From Atopobium sp. (GTDB lineage: Bacteria > Actinomycetota > Coriobacteriia > Coriobacteriales > Atopobiaceae), in NCBI GenBank assembly GCA_018376005.1, contig JAHACE010000037.1, forward strand, positions 1 through 9,424: a DNA stretch of 9,424 nt. The letters run 5' to 3'. Below are positions 1 to 6,180 of the stretch, piece after piece. The position numbers and the translations under genes are program-made. The notes beneath the pieces were generated by a model. That model made no database searches, was not told where the DNA came from, and saw only the letters and a list, made by a program, of their open reading frames with translations. The number at the start of each line of letters is the position of its first letter. Position 1 is the stretch's first letter.

Positions 1-303
1 ACTCTTCCCCAGCGGACCACGTCCTGTACATACTGCCTTTAGACATAATTGTCCTGTTTGAGCAGCCCGTCTACTTTACACTCATTTTTGACAAGAAACA
101 AGCCTAAAATCTCTAAAAGATGAATGCTTTGTGAAGACCGTTTGATACCTTCTAGCTGCGAGATCTTTCTTCTCCCCTATTTTGCGAGGTCAAACCGCTG
201 ACCCGGGCGTATCTATTGGCGAGAAACCCGTGGAAATTTGAAAAATTTTTCCAAAAAATTTTGTAAAAACAATCCGCGATAATAATTTTGCCAAAATCAG
301 GAT
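1..303. other. Intergenic region without a recognisable gene
   Basis: No open reading frame with a plausible start, Shine-Dalgarno sequence or family resemblance is visible on either strand. The stretch holds the left arm of a 16-bp inverted repeat (216-231) and an AT-rich block (234-290) with A/T tracts near 234-239, 241-250, 253-262 and 265-269, spaced by about one helical turn, which suggests intrinsically bent DNA. A TTGACA occurs at 88-93 on the plus strand, but no good -10 follows at 17 bp. I see no hairpin with a T-tract that would end the phosphatase transcript coming from the right. Confidence 0.5.
216..231 (+). repeat. 16-bp inverted repeat, left arm
   Basis: The plus strand reads TTGGCGAGAAACCCGT. 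Its exact reverse complement occurs at 933-948. Two bases further out the arms still match with one mismatch (17 of 18 over 216-233 and 931-948). The two arms bracket the protein tyrosine phosphatase gene. Chance alone makes a perfect 16-bp match in a 9.4-kb window improbable, but its function is unknown: it may be a shared regulator site or recombination arms. Confidence 0.75.
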
Positions 304-345
304 GCCAAGACTAAGCAGCTAAGGCTAGGCAACTAAGACCAGGCA
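304..345. repeat. Three tandem copies of a 14-bp unit
   Basis: Copies at 304-317, 318-331 and 332-345 lie exactly head to tail. On the minus strand they read TGCCTGGTCTTAGT, TGCCTAGCCTTAGC and TGCTTAGTCTTGGC, each neighbouring pair matching at 11 of 14 positions. The first copy in transcription order contains the last codons and the TAG stop of the phosphatase gene. The other two form the start of its 3' untranslated region. This looks like a slippage duplication that has since diverged. Confidence 0.7.
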
Positions 346-890
346 GCCAAAAGTTTCTTGTGCAATGCTTCGCAACCCTCAGTGACATCGTCATACGTCA
401 GATCAAAATTTCCTGAGTACCATGGGTCCGCAATGTCACGAGGCTTCTCTGTCCAGTCAAGGAGCAGCGAAACCTTTCCAAGCGGATCATTTTTAAGCAT
501 ACGCATCATGTTGCGCAGATTATTGTGGTCCATTCCAATGAGGTAATCAAAGTTCTCGTAATCTGCGCGCGTCATCTGCCTCGCACGATGATTGCCGCAA
601 CAAATCCCCTCTTGCTGAAGCTTGCGTCGCGTACGAGGGTCAACAGGATTGCCAATCTCCTCTGTAGAGGTTGCGGCTGAGTCAATGACAAACGAGCCTG
701 CCAGACCGTTTTTCTCAACAAGATCTTGCATGACGTACTGTGCCATTGTTGACCTGCAGATATTTCCATGACACACAAAGAGGATTTTTGTCATTCGGGA
801 GTAATTTGGTCGAGCATTTACCGAGCAGTCGGTGTTTAGCTGGCTACTTGCATTCTTCTGACCACTTATGTTGTGCGAGCTTTCCTTCAT
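333..890 (-). CDS. Low-molecular-weight protein tyrosine phosphatase
   Basis: Cytoplasmic phosphatase that removes phosphate from tyrosine residues (some bacterial members act on arginine phosphate) through a cysteine nucleophile. With the start at 890 the protein has 185 residues. The catalytic loop C-X5-R-S is at 40-47 (CHGNICRS), right after the first beta strand as the family requires. The general-acid motif is D155-P-W. The catalytic core begins at M33 and is about 153 residues, normal for the family, so residues 1-32 are a polar extension. I chose ATG 890 because it has AGGAG five bases upstream, whereas ATG 794 (MTKILF) has no ribosome site. An in-frame start at 1028 is possible but would add a basic leader overlapping the repeat array. 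The gene is alone between the rpsJ terminator and a gene-free stretch. There is no clear promoter; the four-copy 25-bp array lies just upstream. The family call is secure; substrate and partner kinase are unknown. Confidence 0.88.
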   Translation of the reverse strand: MKESSHNISGQKNASSQLNTDCSVNARPNYSRMTKILFVCHGNICRSTMAQYVMQDLVEKNGLAGSFVIDSAATSTEEIGNPVDPRTRRKLQQEGICCGNHRARQMTRADYENFDYLIGMDHNNLRNMMRMLKNDPLGKVSLLLDWTEKPRDIADPWYSGNFDLTYDDVTEGCEALHKKLLAAWS

Positions 891-932
891 CTCTTCTCCT
901 GTGCGCTGTAAAAGTATTCGCTTCCCTATTCT

Positions 933-948
933 ACGGGTTTCTCGCCAA
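933..948 (-). repeat. 16-bp inverted repeat, right arm
   Basis: On the minus strand this reads TTGGCGAGAAACCCGT, identical to the plus strand at 216-231. It sits 43-58 bases upstream of the phosphatase start codon at 890, between that gene and the 25-bp repeat array. Confidence 0.75.
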
Positions 949-979
949 GTGCAGATGTGAGTTACGTCTAGAAAAGTCT

Positions 980-1097
980 GCCTGAAAAGTACAAAGAATC
1001 TGTATTTCCGCCACCGATTCTTTAACAAAATCAGGCAAATCCACAGATTCTTTGATGTATTTAGGCAAAATTTACAGATTCTTTGAAGAAATCAGGC
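980..1097. repeat. Array of four 25-bp elements (possible multi-site operator)
   Basis: Read on the plus strand, three direct copies lie at 1012-1036, 1042-1066 and 1073-1097, and one inverted copy at 980-1004. The consensus is ACAGATTCTTTG, six variable bases, TCAGGC. The inverted copy and the last copy match it perfectly; the other two differ at one or two positions. Centres are 30-32 bp apart, close to three helical turns, so proteins bound at each site would face the same side of the DNA. The array starts 90 bases upstream of the phosphatase start codon and ends before the rpsJ terminator. This geometry suggests cooperative regulator binding. The protein that would bind is not identifiable. 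Confidence 0.6.
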
Positions 1098-1172
1098 GCA
1101 CGTCAGGCGCGTGTGGTGCGCGAGTCGCAGCTCGCACGTGGTCCTTCACACATGGTTCAACGCCACTCACGC

Positions 1173-1208
1173 AAAAACCCTCCCGCGCGAAGATGCGCAG
1201 GAGGGTTT
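1173..1208 (-). terminator. Rho-independent terminator of the str operon
   Basis: On the minus strand AAACCCTCC and GCGC pair with GCGC and GGAGGGTTT around an ATCTTC loop, with one unpaired base on each side, and the 3' arm ends in a run of T. It begins 23 bases after the rpsJ stop codon, so it ends the rpsL-rpsG-fusA-rpsJ transcript. Confidence 0.9.
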
Positions 1209-1231
1209 GCAAGTTGGATTAAGCCGTATGC

Positions 1232-1540
1232 TTAGAGCTTGATCTCGATATCGACACCAGCTGGAAGGTCGAGACGCATAAGCGAATCAACGGTAGAAGC
1301 GCTTGGGTCGAGAATATCGATGAGACGCTTGTGAGTACGCATCTCAAACTGATCACGGGAATCCTTATCCTTGTGTGGGGAGCGGATAACCGTGTAAAGG
1401 TTACGCTCGGTTGGCAGAGGGATAGGACCGGAAACACGCGCACCTGTCTTCTGTGCGGTGTCAACAATCAGCTTAGCGGACTGATCAATGACCTCGTGAT
1501 CATAGCCCTTGAGGCGAATCCTGATCTTCTGGCTTGACAC
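1232..1540 (-). CDS. rpsJ: 30S ribosomal protein S10 (uS10)
   Basis: Component of the head of the small ribosomal subunit; in other bacteria it also binds NusB and NusG in transcription antitermination. The sequence is typical throughout: KIRIRLKGYDHEVID at the N-terminus, GPIPLPTERNLYTVIRSPH in the middle, and THKRLIDI near the C-terminus. I place the start at GTG 1540, giving 102 residues, the usual length, because GGAGGT lies seven bases upstream. The in-frame ATG at 1555 is unlikely: that Shine-Dalgarno sequence would fall inside its coding region. It is the last gene of the str operon, 43 bases after the fusA stop. No tuf lies between fusA and rpsJ, and a terminator follows at once, so rpsJ is separated here from rplC and the rest of the S10 operon. 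Confidence 0.97.
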   Translation of the reverse strand: MSSQKIRIRLKGYDHEVIDQSAKLIVDTAQKTGARVSGPIPLPTERNLYTVIRSPHKDKDSRDQFEMRTHKRLIDILDPSASTVDSLMRLDLPAGVDIEIKL

Positions 1541-1583
1541 TTTGGGTACCTCCATAAATGAGCTAGAGCTCGTGGTCGTTTAC

Positions 1584-3680
1584 TTAGGATGCAGAGCCGC
1601 CGTTTTTGGCGACAATCTCTTCGCGTACAGCGTTAGGAACGGGCTCGTAAGAATCGAACTGCATGGTGTAGCTCGCACGGCCCTGGGTCTGGGAACGAAG
1701 GTCGGTTGCGTAACCGAACATCTCACCAAGAGGCACCTTAGCGCGGATGACCTTGGCGTCCATACGATCGTCCATGCCCTCAATCTTGCCACGACGGGAA
1801 GAAAGGTTGCCCATAACGTCGCCCATGTACTGCTCAGGTGTCTCAACCTCAACAGACTCAACTGGCTCGAGAAGGACAGGGTTGGACTTCTTAAGAGCAT
1901 CCTTAATTGCCATAGAACCAGCAATCTTAAATGCTGCCTCAGAAGAGTCGACCTCGTGGTAAGAACCGTCAACAAGGGTAACCTTGATGTCGACTACTGG
2001 GTAACCAGCAATGACGCCGTTCTCAAGAGCCTCACGAATGCCCTTATCGATAGATGGGATGTACTCCTTAGGAATAACACCACCGACGATAGCGTTGACA
2101 AACTCGTAACCCTTGCCCTCTTCCTGTGGCTCAAGGTCGATGACTGCGTGGCCATACTGACCCTTACCACCGGACTGACGGACAAACTTGCCCTCAGCGT
2201 GGCTTACTGCCTTACCAGCAGTCTCACGGTAAGCAACCTGTGGCTTACCAACGTTGCAGTCAACCTTAAACTCACGACGGAGACGGTCAACAATAATCTC
2301 AAGGTGAAGCTCGCCCATACCAGCAATGATGGTCTGGCCGGTCTCGTGATCAGTGTGAACCTGGAAGGTTGGGTCCTCTTCAGCCAGCTTAGCAAGGCCG
2401 ATGGACATCTTCTCCTGCTCAGCCTTGGTCTTAGGCTCAACAGCAACGTCGATAACAGGATCTGCGAAGCTGATGGACTCAAGGATGATTGGGTTCTTCT
2501 CGTCACAAAGGGTGTCACCAGTAGTGGTGTTCTTCAGACCAACGCATGCAACGATGTCGCCTGCGGAGCACTCGTCACGGTCAACACGGTCGTTTGCGTT
2601 CATCTCAAGGATGCGGCCAAAGCGCTCACGGTTGTCCTTGACGGAGTTGTAGACGTAAGAACCTGCCTCTGCCTGACCAGAGTAAACACGAATGTAGGTA
2701 AGCTTACCAACATAAGGGTCAGTCATGATCTTGAATGCAAGAGCGGAGAATGGCTCTTTAACGTCTGCGTGGCGGACAGCCTCGTCACCCTTAGGAGTGA
2801 CACCATCAATCTCTGGAACGTCAAGAGGGCTTGGAAGGAAGTCGATGACTGCGTCCAGAAGCTCCTGGATACCCTTGTTCTTGTAAGCAGAGCCAACAAA
2901 GACAGGGTTAATCTGACCAGCAAGAACGCCAGCACGAAGAGCACCCTTAAGGGTCTCAACGTCAACCTCTTCACCCTCGAGAACAGCCATCATGACGTCC
3001 TCAGAGAAGTCAGAAGCTGCCTCAAGAAGCTCTTCACGCTTCTCAGCTGCAATCTCTACAAACTCTGCAGGAATCTCGTCGAGTGGCTCAGGGTAAATCA
3101 TGCCCTTAGCATCCTCTTTGAAGTCCCATGCAGTGTTGGTGACAAGGTCGATAAGACCCCAGAAGTTGGACTCAGCGCCCATTGGGACCTGAGCTGCAAT
3201 TGCGTTTGCGCCAAGGCGGTCACGCATGGTCTGGATTGCACGGAAGAAGTCTGCGCCTACGCGGTCAAACTTGTTGATGAATGCAATACGAGGTACGCCG
3301 TACTTGGTTGCCTGACGCCAAACGGTCTCGGACTGTGGCTGAACGCCTGCAACTGCGTCGAAGACTGCAACTGCGCCGTCCAGAACACGAAGAGAACGCT
3401 CAACCTCAGCGGTAAAGTCAACGTGACCTGGGGTATCGATAATCTGGATGACGTGGTCTTTCCAGAAGCAAGTGGTAGCTGCGGAAGTAATGGTTACGCC
3501 GCGCTCCTGCTCCTGAACCATCCAGTCCATGGTTGCTGCACCGTCGTGGACCTCACCAATCTTGTGGGTCTTACCGGTGTAGTAAAGAATACGCTCCGTA
3601 GTGGTTGTCTTACCAGCATCGATGTGAGCCATGATGCCGATGTTGCGGAGGTCTTTAAGATTGTACTTAGTCTTAGCCAT
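1584..3680 (-). CDS. fusA: Elongation factor G
   Basis: GTPase that drives translocation of tRNA and mRNA after peptide bond formation and, with ribosome recycling factor, splits ribosomes. The protein has 698 residues, full length for bacterial EF-G. The GTPase motifs are all present: P-loop AHIDAGKT (18-25), switch I RGVTI (60-64), DTPGH (82-86) and NKFD (136-139). The later domains are complete, with GGKGQYGH and the GYATDLRSQTQGR stretch near the C-terminus. ATG 3680 is preceded by AGGAG ten bases upstream. The gene starts 24 bases after the rpsG stop, in the standard str order rpsL-rpsG-fusA, but tuf does not follow. Codon use is strongly biased, as expected for a highly expressed gene; this bias leaves a very long stop-free frame on the opposite strand. 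Confidence 0.98.
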   Translation of the reverse strand: MAKTKYNLKDLRNIGIMAHIDAGKTTTTERILYYTGKTHKIGEVHDGAATMDWMVQEQERGVTITSAATTCFWKDHVIQIIDTPGHVDFTAEVERSLRVLDGAVAVFDAVAGVQPQSETVWRQATKYGVPRIAFINKFDRVGADFFRAIQTMRDRLGANAIAAQVPMGAESNFWGLIDLVTNTAWDFKEDAKGMIYPEPLDEIPAEFVEIAAEKREELLEAASDFSEDVMMAVLEGEEVDVETLKGALRAGVLAGQINPVFVGSAYKNKGIQELLDAVIDFLPSPLDVPEIDGVTPKGDEAVRHADVKEPFSALAFKIMTDPYVGKLTYIRVYSGQAEAGSYVYNSVKDNRERFGRILEMNANDRVDRDECSAGDIVACVGLKNTTTGDTLCDEKNPIILESISFADPVIDVAVEPKTKAEQEKMSIGLAKLAEEDPTFQVHTDHETGQTIIAGMGELHLEIIVDRLRREFKVDCNVGKPQVAYRETAGKAVSHAEGKFVRQSGGKGQYGHAVIDLEPQEEGKGYEFVNAIVGGVIPKEYIPSIDKGIREALENGVIAGYPVVDIKVTLVDGSYHEVDSSEAAFKIAGSMAIKDALKKSNPVLLEPVESVEVETPEQYMGDVMGNLSSRRGKIEGMDDRMDAKVIRAKVPLGEMFGYATDLRSQTQGRASYTMQFDSYEPVPNAVREEIVAKNGGSAS

Positions 3681-3704
3681 TTGTTTGCTACTCCTGAATT
3701 CCGA

Positions 3705-4175
3705 CTAGAAGCGGTAGTGGGAGAAGGCGCGGTTGGCCTCAGCCATCTTGTACAGGTCCTCGCGGCGCTTGACGGATGCACCTACGCCGTTAGTTGCGTC
3801 GATGATCTCGTTTGCAAGACGCTCTGCCATGGTCTTCTCTTTACGGCTACGGCTGAAAGTGACCATCCAGCGGATAGCAAGAGTAGTTGCACGGCGGGAG
3901 TTGACCTCCATTGGAACCTGGTAAGTAGCGCCACCAACACGCTTAGGCTTAACCTCGAGTGTTGGGCGAATGTTATCCATAGCCTTCTTGAAGACAGTGA
4001 GGGCATCCTCGCCAGTCTTCTCTGCGACGATGTCAAATGCACCGTAGACAATGCGCTCTGCGGTTGCTTTCTTGCCGTCGAGAAGGACCTTGTTAATGAG
4101 CTGGGTTACCAGACGATTGTTGTAGACGGCGTCAGGCATAACCTCACGACGTACTGCTGCTGCGCGACGCGGCAT
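3705..4175 (-). CDS. rpsG: 30S ribosomal protein S7 (uS7)
   Basis: Primary binding protein of the 3' major domain of 16S rRNA, located in the head of the small subunit near the exit site. It has 156 residues, the usual length. It opens with MPRRAAAVRREVMPD, has the conserved beta-hairpin segment VGGATYQVPMEV (80-91) and RRATTLAIRWM (94-104), and ends in FSHYRF. ATG 4175 has AGGAG six bases upstream. It lies 38 bases after rpsL and 24 before fusA, so the genes are clearly co-transcribed. In E. coli S7 represses translation of its own operon at the rpsL-rpsG junction; the gap here is short and I see no comparable structure in it. Confidence 0.98.
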   Translation of the reverse strand: MPRRAAAVRREVMPDAVYNNRLVTQLINKVLLDGKKATAERIVYGAFDIVAEKTGEDALTVFKKAMDNIRPTLEVKPKRVGGATYQVPMEVNSRRATTLAIRWMVTFSRSRKEKTMAERLANEIIDATNGVGASVKRREDLYKMAEANRAFSHYRF

Positions 4176-4213
4176 ATTAATCTCCTAAGAACTAGTTCGA
4201 GTAGTGGACGTGA

Positions 4214-4585
4214 TTACTTAGCACGCTTAGTGCCGTAACGGGAACGGCCCTGAGCACGATTCTGAACTGCTGCGCAGTCGAATGCACCGCGAACAACCTT
4301 GTAACGAACACCAGGAAGGTCACGGACACGGCCACCACGAACCAGAACAATGGAGTGCTCCTGGAGGTTGTGGCCCTCACCAGGAATGTAAGCGGTTACC
4401 TCAATGCCATTAACAAGACGAACACGAGCAACCTTACGGAGTGCTGAGTTAGGCTTCTTTGGCGTAGTGGTGAAAACGCGGGTGCAAACACCACGCTTCT
4501 GTGGGTTGTGCTGAAGAGCGGCGTTCTTGGACTTTGACTTGACGCTCACGCGGCCCTTACGTACGAGCTGGTTAATAGTAGGCAA
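4214..4585 (-). CDS. rpsL: 30S ribosomal protein S12 (uS12), Arg at position 88
   Basis: Decoding-centre protein of the small subunit that helps judge codon-anticodon pairing and forms part of the streptomycin site. The start is TTG 4585: AAGGAG lies six bases upstream and the product begins MPTINQLVRKGR with 123 residues, exactly the family pattern. An in-frame ATG at 4642 would add 19 unrelated residues and put the Shine-Dalgarno sequence inside the gene. TTTPKKPNSALRKV (39-52) keeps Lys43 and Lys44. The second loop reads GGRVRDLPGVRY, with R88 where most bacteria have Lys (codon CGT). D89, the residue methylthiolated by RimO in some bacteria, is present. K88R is a well-known streptomycin-resistance substitution in E. 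coli and Mycobacterium tuberculosis, so natural low susceptibility is plausible. It is the first gene of the str operon, with its own promoter about 90 bases upstream. Confidence 0.97.
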   Translation of the reverse strand: MPTINQLVRKGRVSVKSKSKNAALQHNPQKRGVCTRVFTTTPKKPNSALRKVARVRLVNGIEVTAYIPGEGHNLQEHSIVLVRGGRVRDLPGVRYKVVRGAFDCAAVQNRAQGRSRYGTKRAK

Positions 4586-4674
4586 GATCTTCTCCTTCTT
4601 ATACCTATCTACCTGCAGTTTTACATATTCGAAAGGTGACACAGCACTGTCCCCTTGGAATTACGCAGGGAAGT

Positions 4675-4703
4675 ACTTTACGCTGATGAAAGCCACATGT
4701 CAA
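4675..4703 (-). promoter_or_regulatory. Promoter of the str (ribosomal) operon
   Basis: On the minus strand a perfect -35 TTGACA (4703-4698) is followed after exactly 17 bp by TAAAGT (4680-4675), a four-of-six -10 box. Transcription would begin near 4668, leaving a leader of about 80 bases before the rpsL TTG codon. It lies just downstream of the hypA stop, with no terminator between them, so read-through from the hyp operon is also possible. Confidence 0.8.
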
Positions 4704-4750
4704 CAAGCCACTGTGCCGGGCGTATCCATACTTCATAGAAATTACAAATG

Positions 4751-5095
4751 CTAGGTAGCCTCAATCTCAGCAAGCTCAATTTCTAAACCTTGGATAAGTT
4801 CGGTTTTCTCGCTAGAACAGTAAGGGCATATGCGACCATACGTTACCGTGGCGTACGTTTTATTGCACGATAAACACTGTGTTAGAGCTGGTACTTCTTC
4901 AATTTCTAGCTGAGCTCCATGTAACAGCTCCGTGCGATCAGCTGCCCAGCGCCATACATCCAACAAGTACGTTGGAACAACTCCAGATACCTCCCCTAGC
5001 TGCAGCTTTACACGTGCAACGGAGGTGAGGTTGTTCTGTTTTCCCAGGTCTTCAACCATATCTATGAGGTAAAACGCAATTCCCAACTCATGCAT
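4751..5095 (-). CDS. hypA: Hydrogenase nickel incorporation protein HypA
   Basis: Small zinc- and nickel-binding chaperone that, together with the GTPase HypB, delivers nickel to the large subunit of [NiFe]-hydrogenase (and to urease in some bacteria). The 114-residue product is full length. It starts MHE, where His2 and the N-terminal amine form the nickel site. It carries the structural zinc motif as two pairs, C74-X2-C77 and C90-X2-C93. The start ATG 5095 is fixed by the invariant MHE; the ribosome site is weak (GGAA). It follows the oxidoreductase gene by 23 bases and is the last gene of the arsR-hypB-oxidoreductase-hypA run. Unlike its two upstream neighbours it shows no damage. hypC, hypD, hypE, hypF and the hydrogenase subunits are not in this window. 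Confidence 0.95.
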   Translation of the reverse strand: MHELGIAFYLIDMVEDLGKQNNLTSVARVKLQLGEVSGVVPTYLLDVWRWAADRTELLHGAQLEIEEVPALTQCLSCNKTYATVTYGRICPYCSSEKTELIQGLEIELAEIEAT

Positions 5096-5118
5096 GTTAG
5101 TTAATTCCAGTTAGCACG

Positions 5119-6180
5119 TTAGCTTGAAATACCAGTACTGCCTGCAGGAACGGGATTGCCAAGCTCATCGGTTGTGACATGTGACTGAGGCTTAGGAGTC
5201 TTTGTTTTTCTCGCGGGGTTTTTAATAATCTTTACCGCACGTTTTCCAACATACGAGAGAATCTTTCCCGCCTTATGCTCTGCGGCAACCATATCAGAGC
5301 AGTGAGGATTGTCTCGGAACAGATGAATTGCATCAAACTCGCAGCGTGTAGTACAGAGGCCGCAACCAATGCACTTATTTGCATCAACAATTGAAGCGCC
5401 ACACTTCAAACAGCGAGCAGTCTCGATTCTAATTTGCTCTGGTGTAAAGGTATGGCTAGGGTCTGTCCAGTTGTGCCTAATGTTTTTAACCGTATCGCAG
5501 GTAGGGCGCTGACGACCTGCATGATCGTATCCGCAAGACTCAACTGCTGCGTCAGATTTATCAAGCTCAACATAGTGGCGCTGGTTGCGACCAATAGTCA
5601 AAGAAGAGCCTTTCTGCACAAAACGATGCAACGAAATAGCAGCTTCATGACCTGCAGCAATAGCATCAATAACAAAGCGAGGGCCCGTATACACGTCTCC
5701 GCCTACAAAGATATCGGGCTGAGCAGTCTGATACGTCTGGGAATCAGCACACGCAAGATTGCCGCGCGTAAGCTCAACCGCCTGACCCTCCAAAAGACTT
5801 CCCCACTCAACGGTTTGACCAATAGACAAGACCACAGCATCTGCCTCAAGATACATTGTTTGCTCGTCATCAAAACATGGCGAGAAACGCTTGTCATTGT
5901 CGAAAACACGGGTACAGCGTTTAAACATCACGCCGCAAACATGTCCTTGCTCATCTGTGTCAATAAAAGCAGGTCCCCAACCATTTTTGATTGACACGCC
6001 ATCTTCCTGCGCTTCTGTAATTTCTTCTGGCAGTGCAGGCATCTCTTCCGGCTGCTCTAGGCACACCATAGTGACTGACTCTGATCCACAACGAGCAGAG
6101 ACTCGAGCCGCATCAATAGCAACATTACCGCCGCCAATCAACATAAAAACCAATAAAGCCTTGGGCGCGCAGCTCATCAA
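5119..6180 (-). CDS. GltD-like FAD oxidoreductase, C-terminal part (frameshifted gene)
   Basis: This is the continuation, in another frame, of the flavoprotein that begins at 7993. It opens directly at the NAD(P)H Rossmann motif IGGGNVAIDAAR (about residues 15-26). The C-terminal FAD-contact segment DIFVGGDVYTGP follows (about 156-167). It ends with a cysteine-rich segment, C257-X2-C260 then C270-X2-C273-X2-C276-X3-C280, which would hold a [4Fe-4S] cluster. The possible starts (TTG 6180, ATG 6177, ATG 6144) have no properly spaced Shine-Dalgarno sequence, and the first two lie inside the upstream coding region. Independent translation is therefore doubtful, although coupling to the upstream stop at 6125 is possible. 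Compared with GltD or NfnB, the roughly 40-55 residues that should precede IGGGN are missing, which points to an internal deletion and not a natural gene split. It probably represents a pseudogene half. Confidence 0.75.
   Translation of the reverse strand: MMSCAPKALLVFMLIGGGNVAIDAARVSARCGSESVTMVCLEQPEEMPALPEEITEAQEDGVSIKNGWGPAFIDTDEQGHVCGVMFKRCTRVFDNDKRFSPCFDDEQTMYLEADAVVLSIGQTVEWGSLLEGQAVELTRGNLACADSQTYQTAQPDIFVGGDVYTGPRFVIDAIAAGHEAAISLHRFVQKGSSLTIGRNQRHYVELDKSDAAVESCGYDHAGRQRPTCDTVKNIRHNWTDPSHTFTPEQIRIETARCLKCGASIVDANKCIGCGLCTTRCEFDAIHLFRDNPHCSDMVAAEHKAGKILSYVGKRAVKIIKNPARKTKTPKPQSHVTTDELGNPVPAGSTGISS

Noticed and set aside
88..117. Plus-strand promoter with TTGACA at 88-93
   Set aside because: No acceptable -10 at 16-18 bp, and no gene follows on the plus strand.
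1120..1135. Small hairpin GCGAG/CTCGC upstream of the 25-bp array
   Set aside because: Five base pairs without a T-tract in GC-rich sequence; likely chance, and a strong terminator already lies at 1173-1208.
1509..4238. 909-residue open frame on the plus strand opposite rpsG, fusA and the rpsJ start
   Set aside because: It is in exact codon register with fusA and rpsG on the other strand. Stops there would need TTA, CTA or TCA sense codons, which these highly biased genes avoid. It has no family resemblance and no ribosome site.
4635..4654. Imperfect hairpin in the rpsL leader (GG-GACA paired with TGTC-CC)
   Set aside because: Only six pairs with internal mismatches and no known ribosomal-protein binding motif; not enough to call an attenuator or autoregulatory site.
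6125..6180. Programmed frameshift joining the two oxidoreductase halves
   Set aside because: The shift needed is +1 and no recognised +1 slippery site or stimulatory structure is evident. More decisively, the conserved segment between the two Rossmann motifs is missing, which recoding cannot restore.
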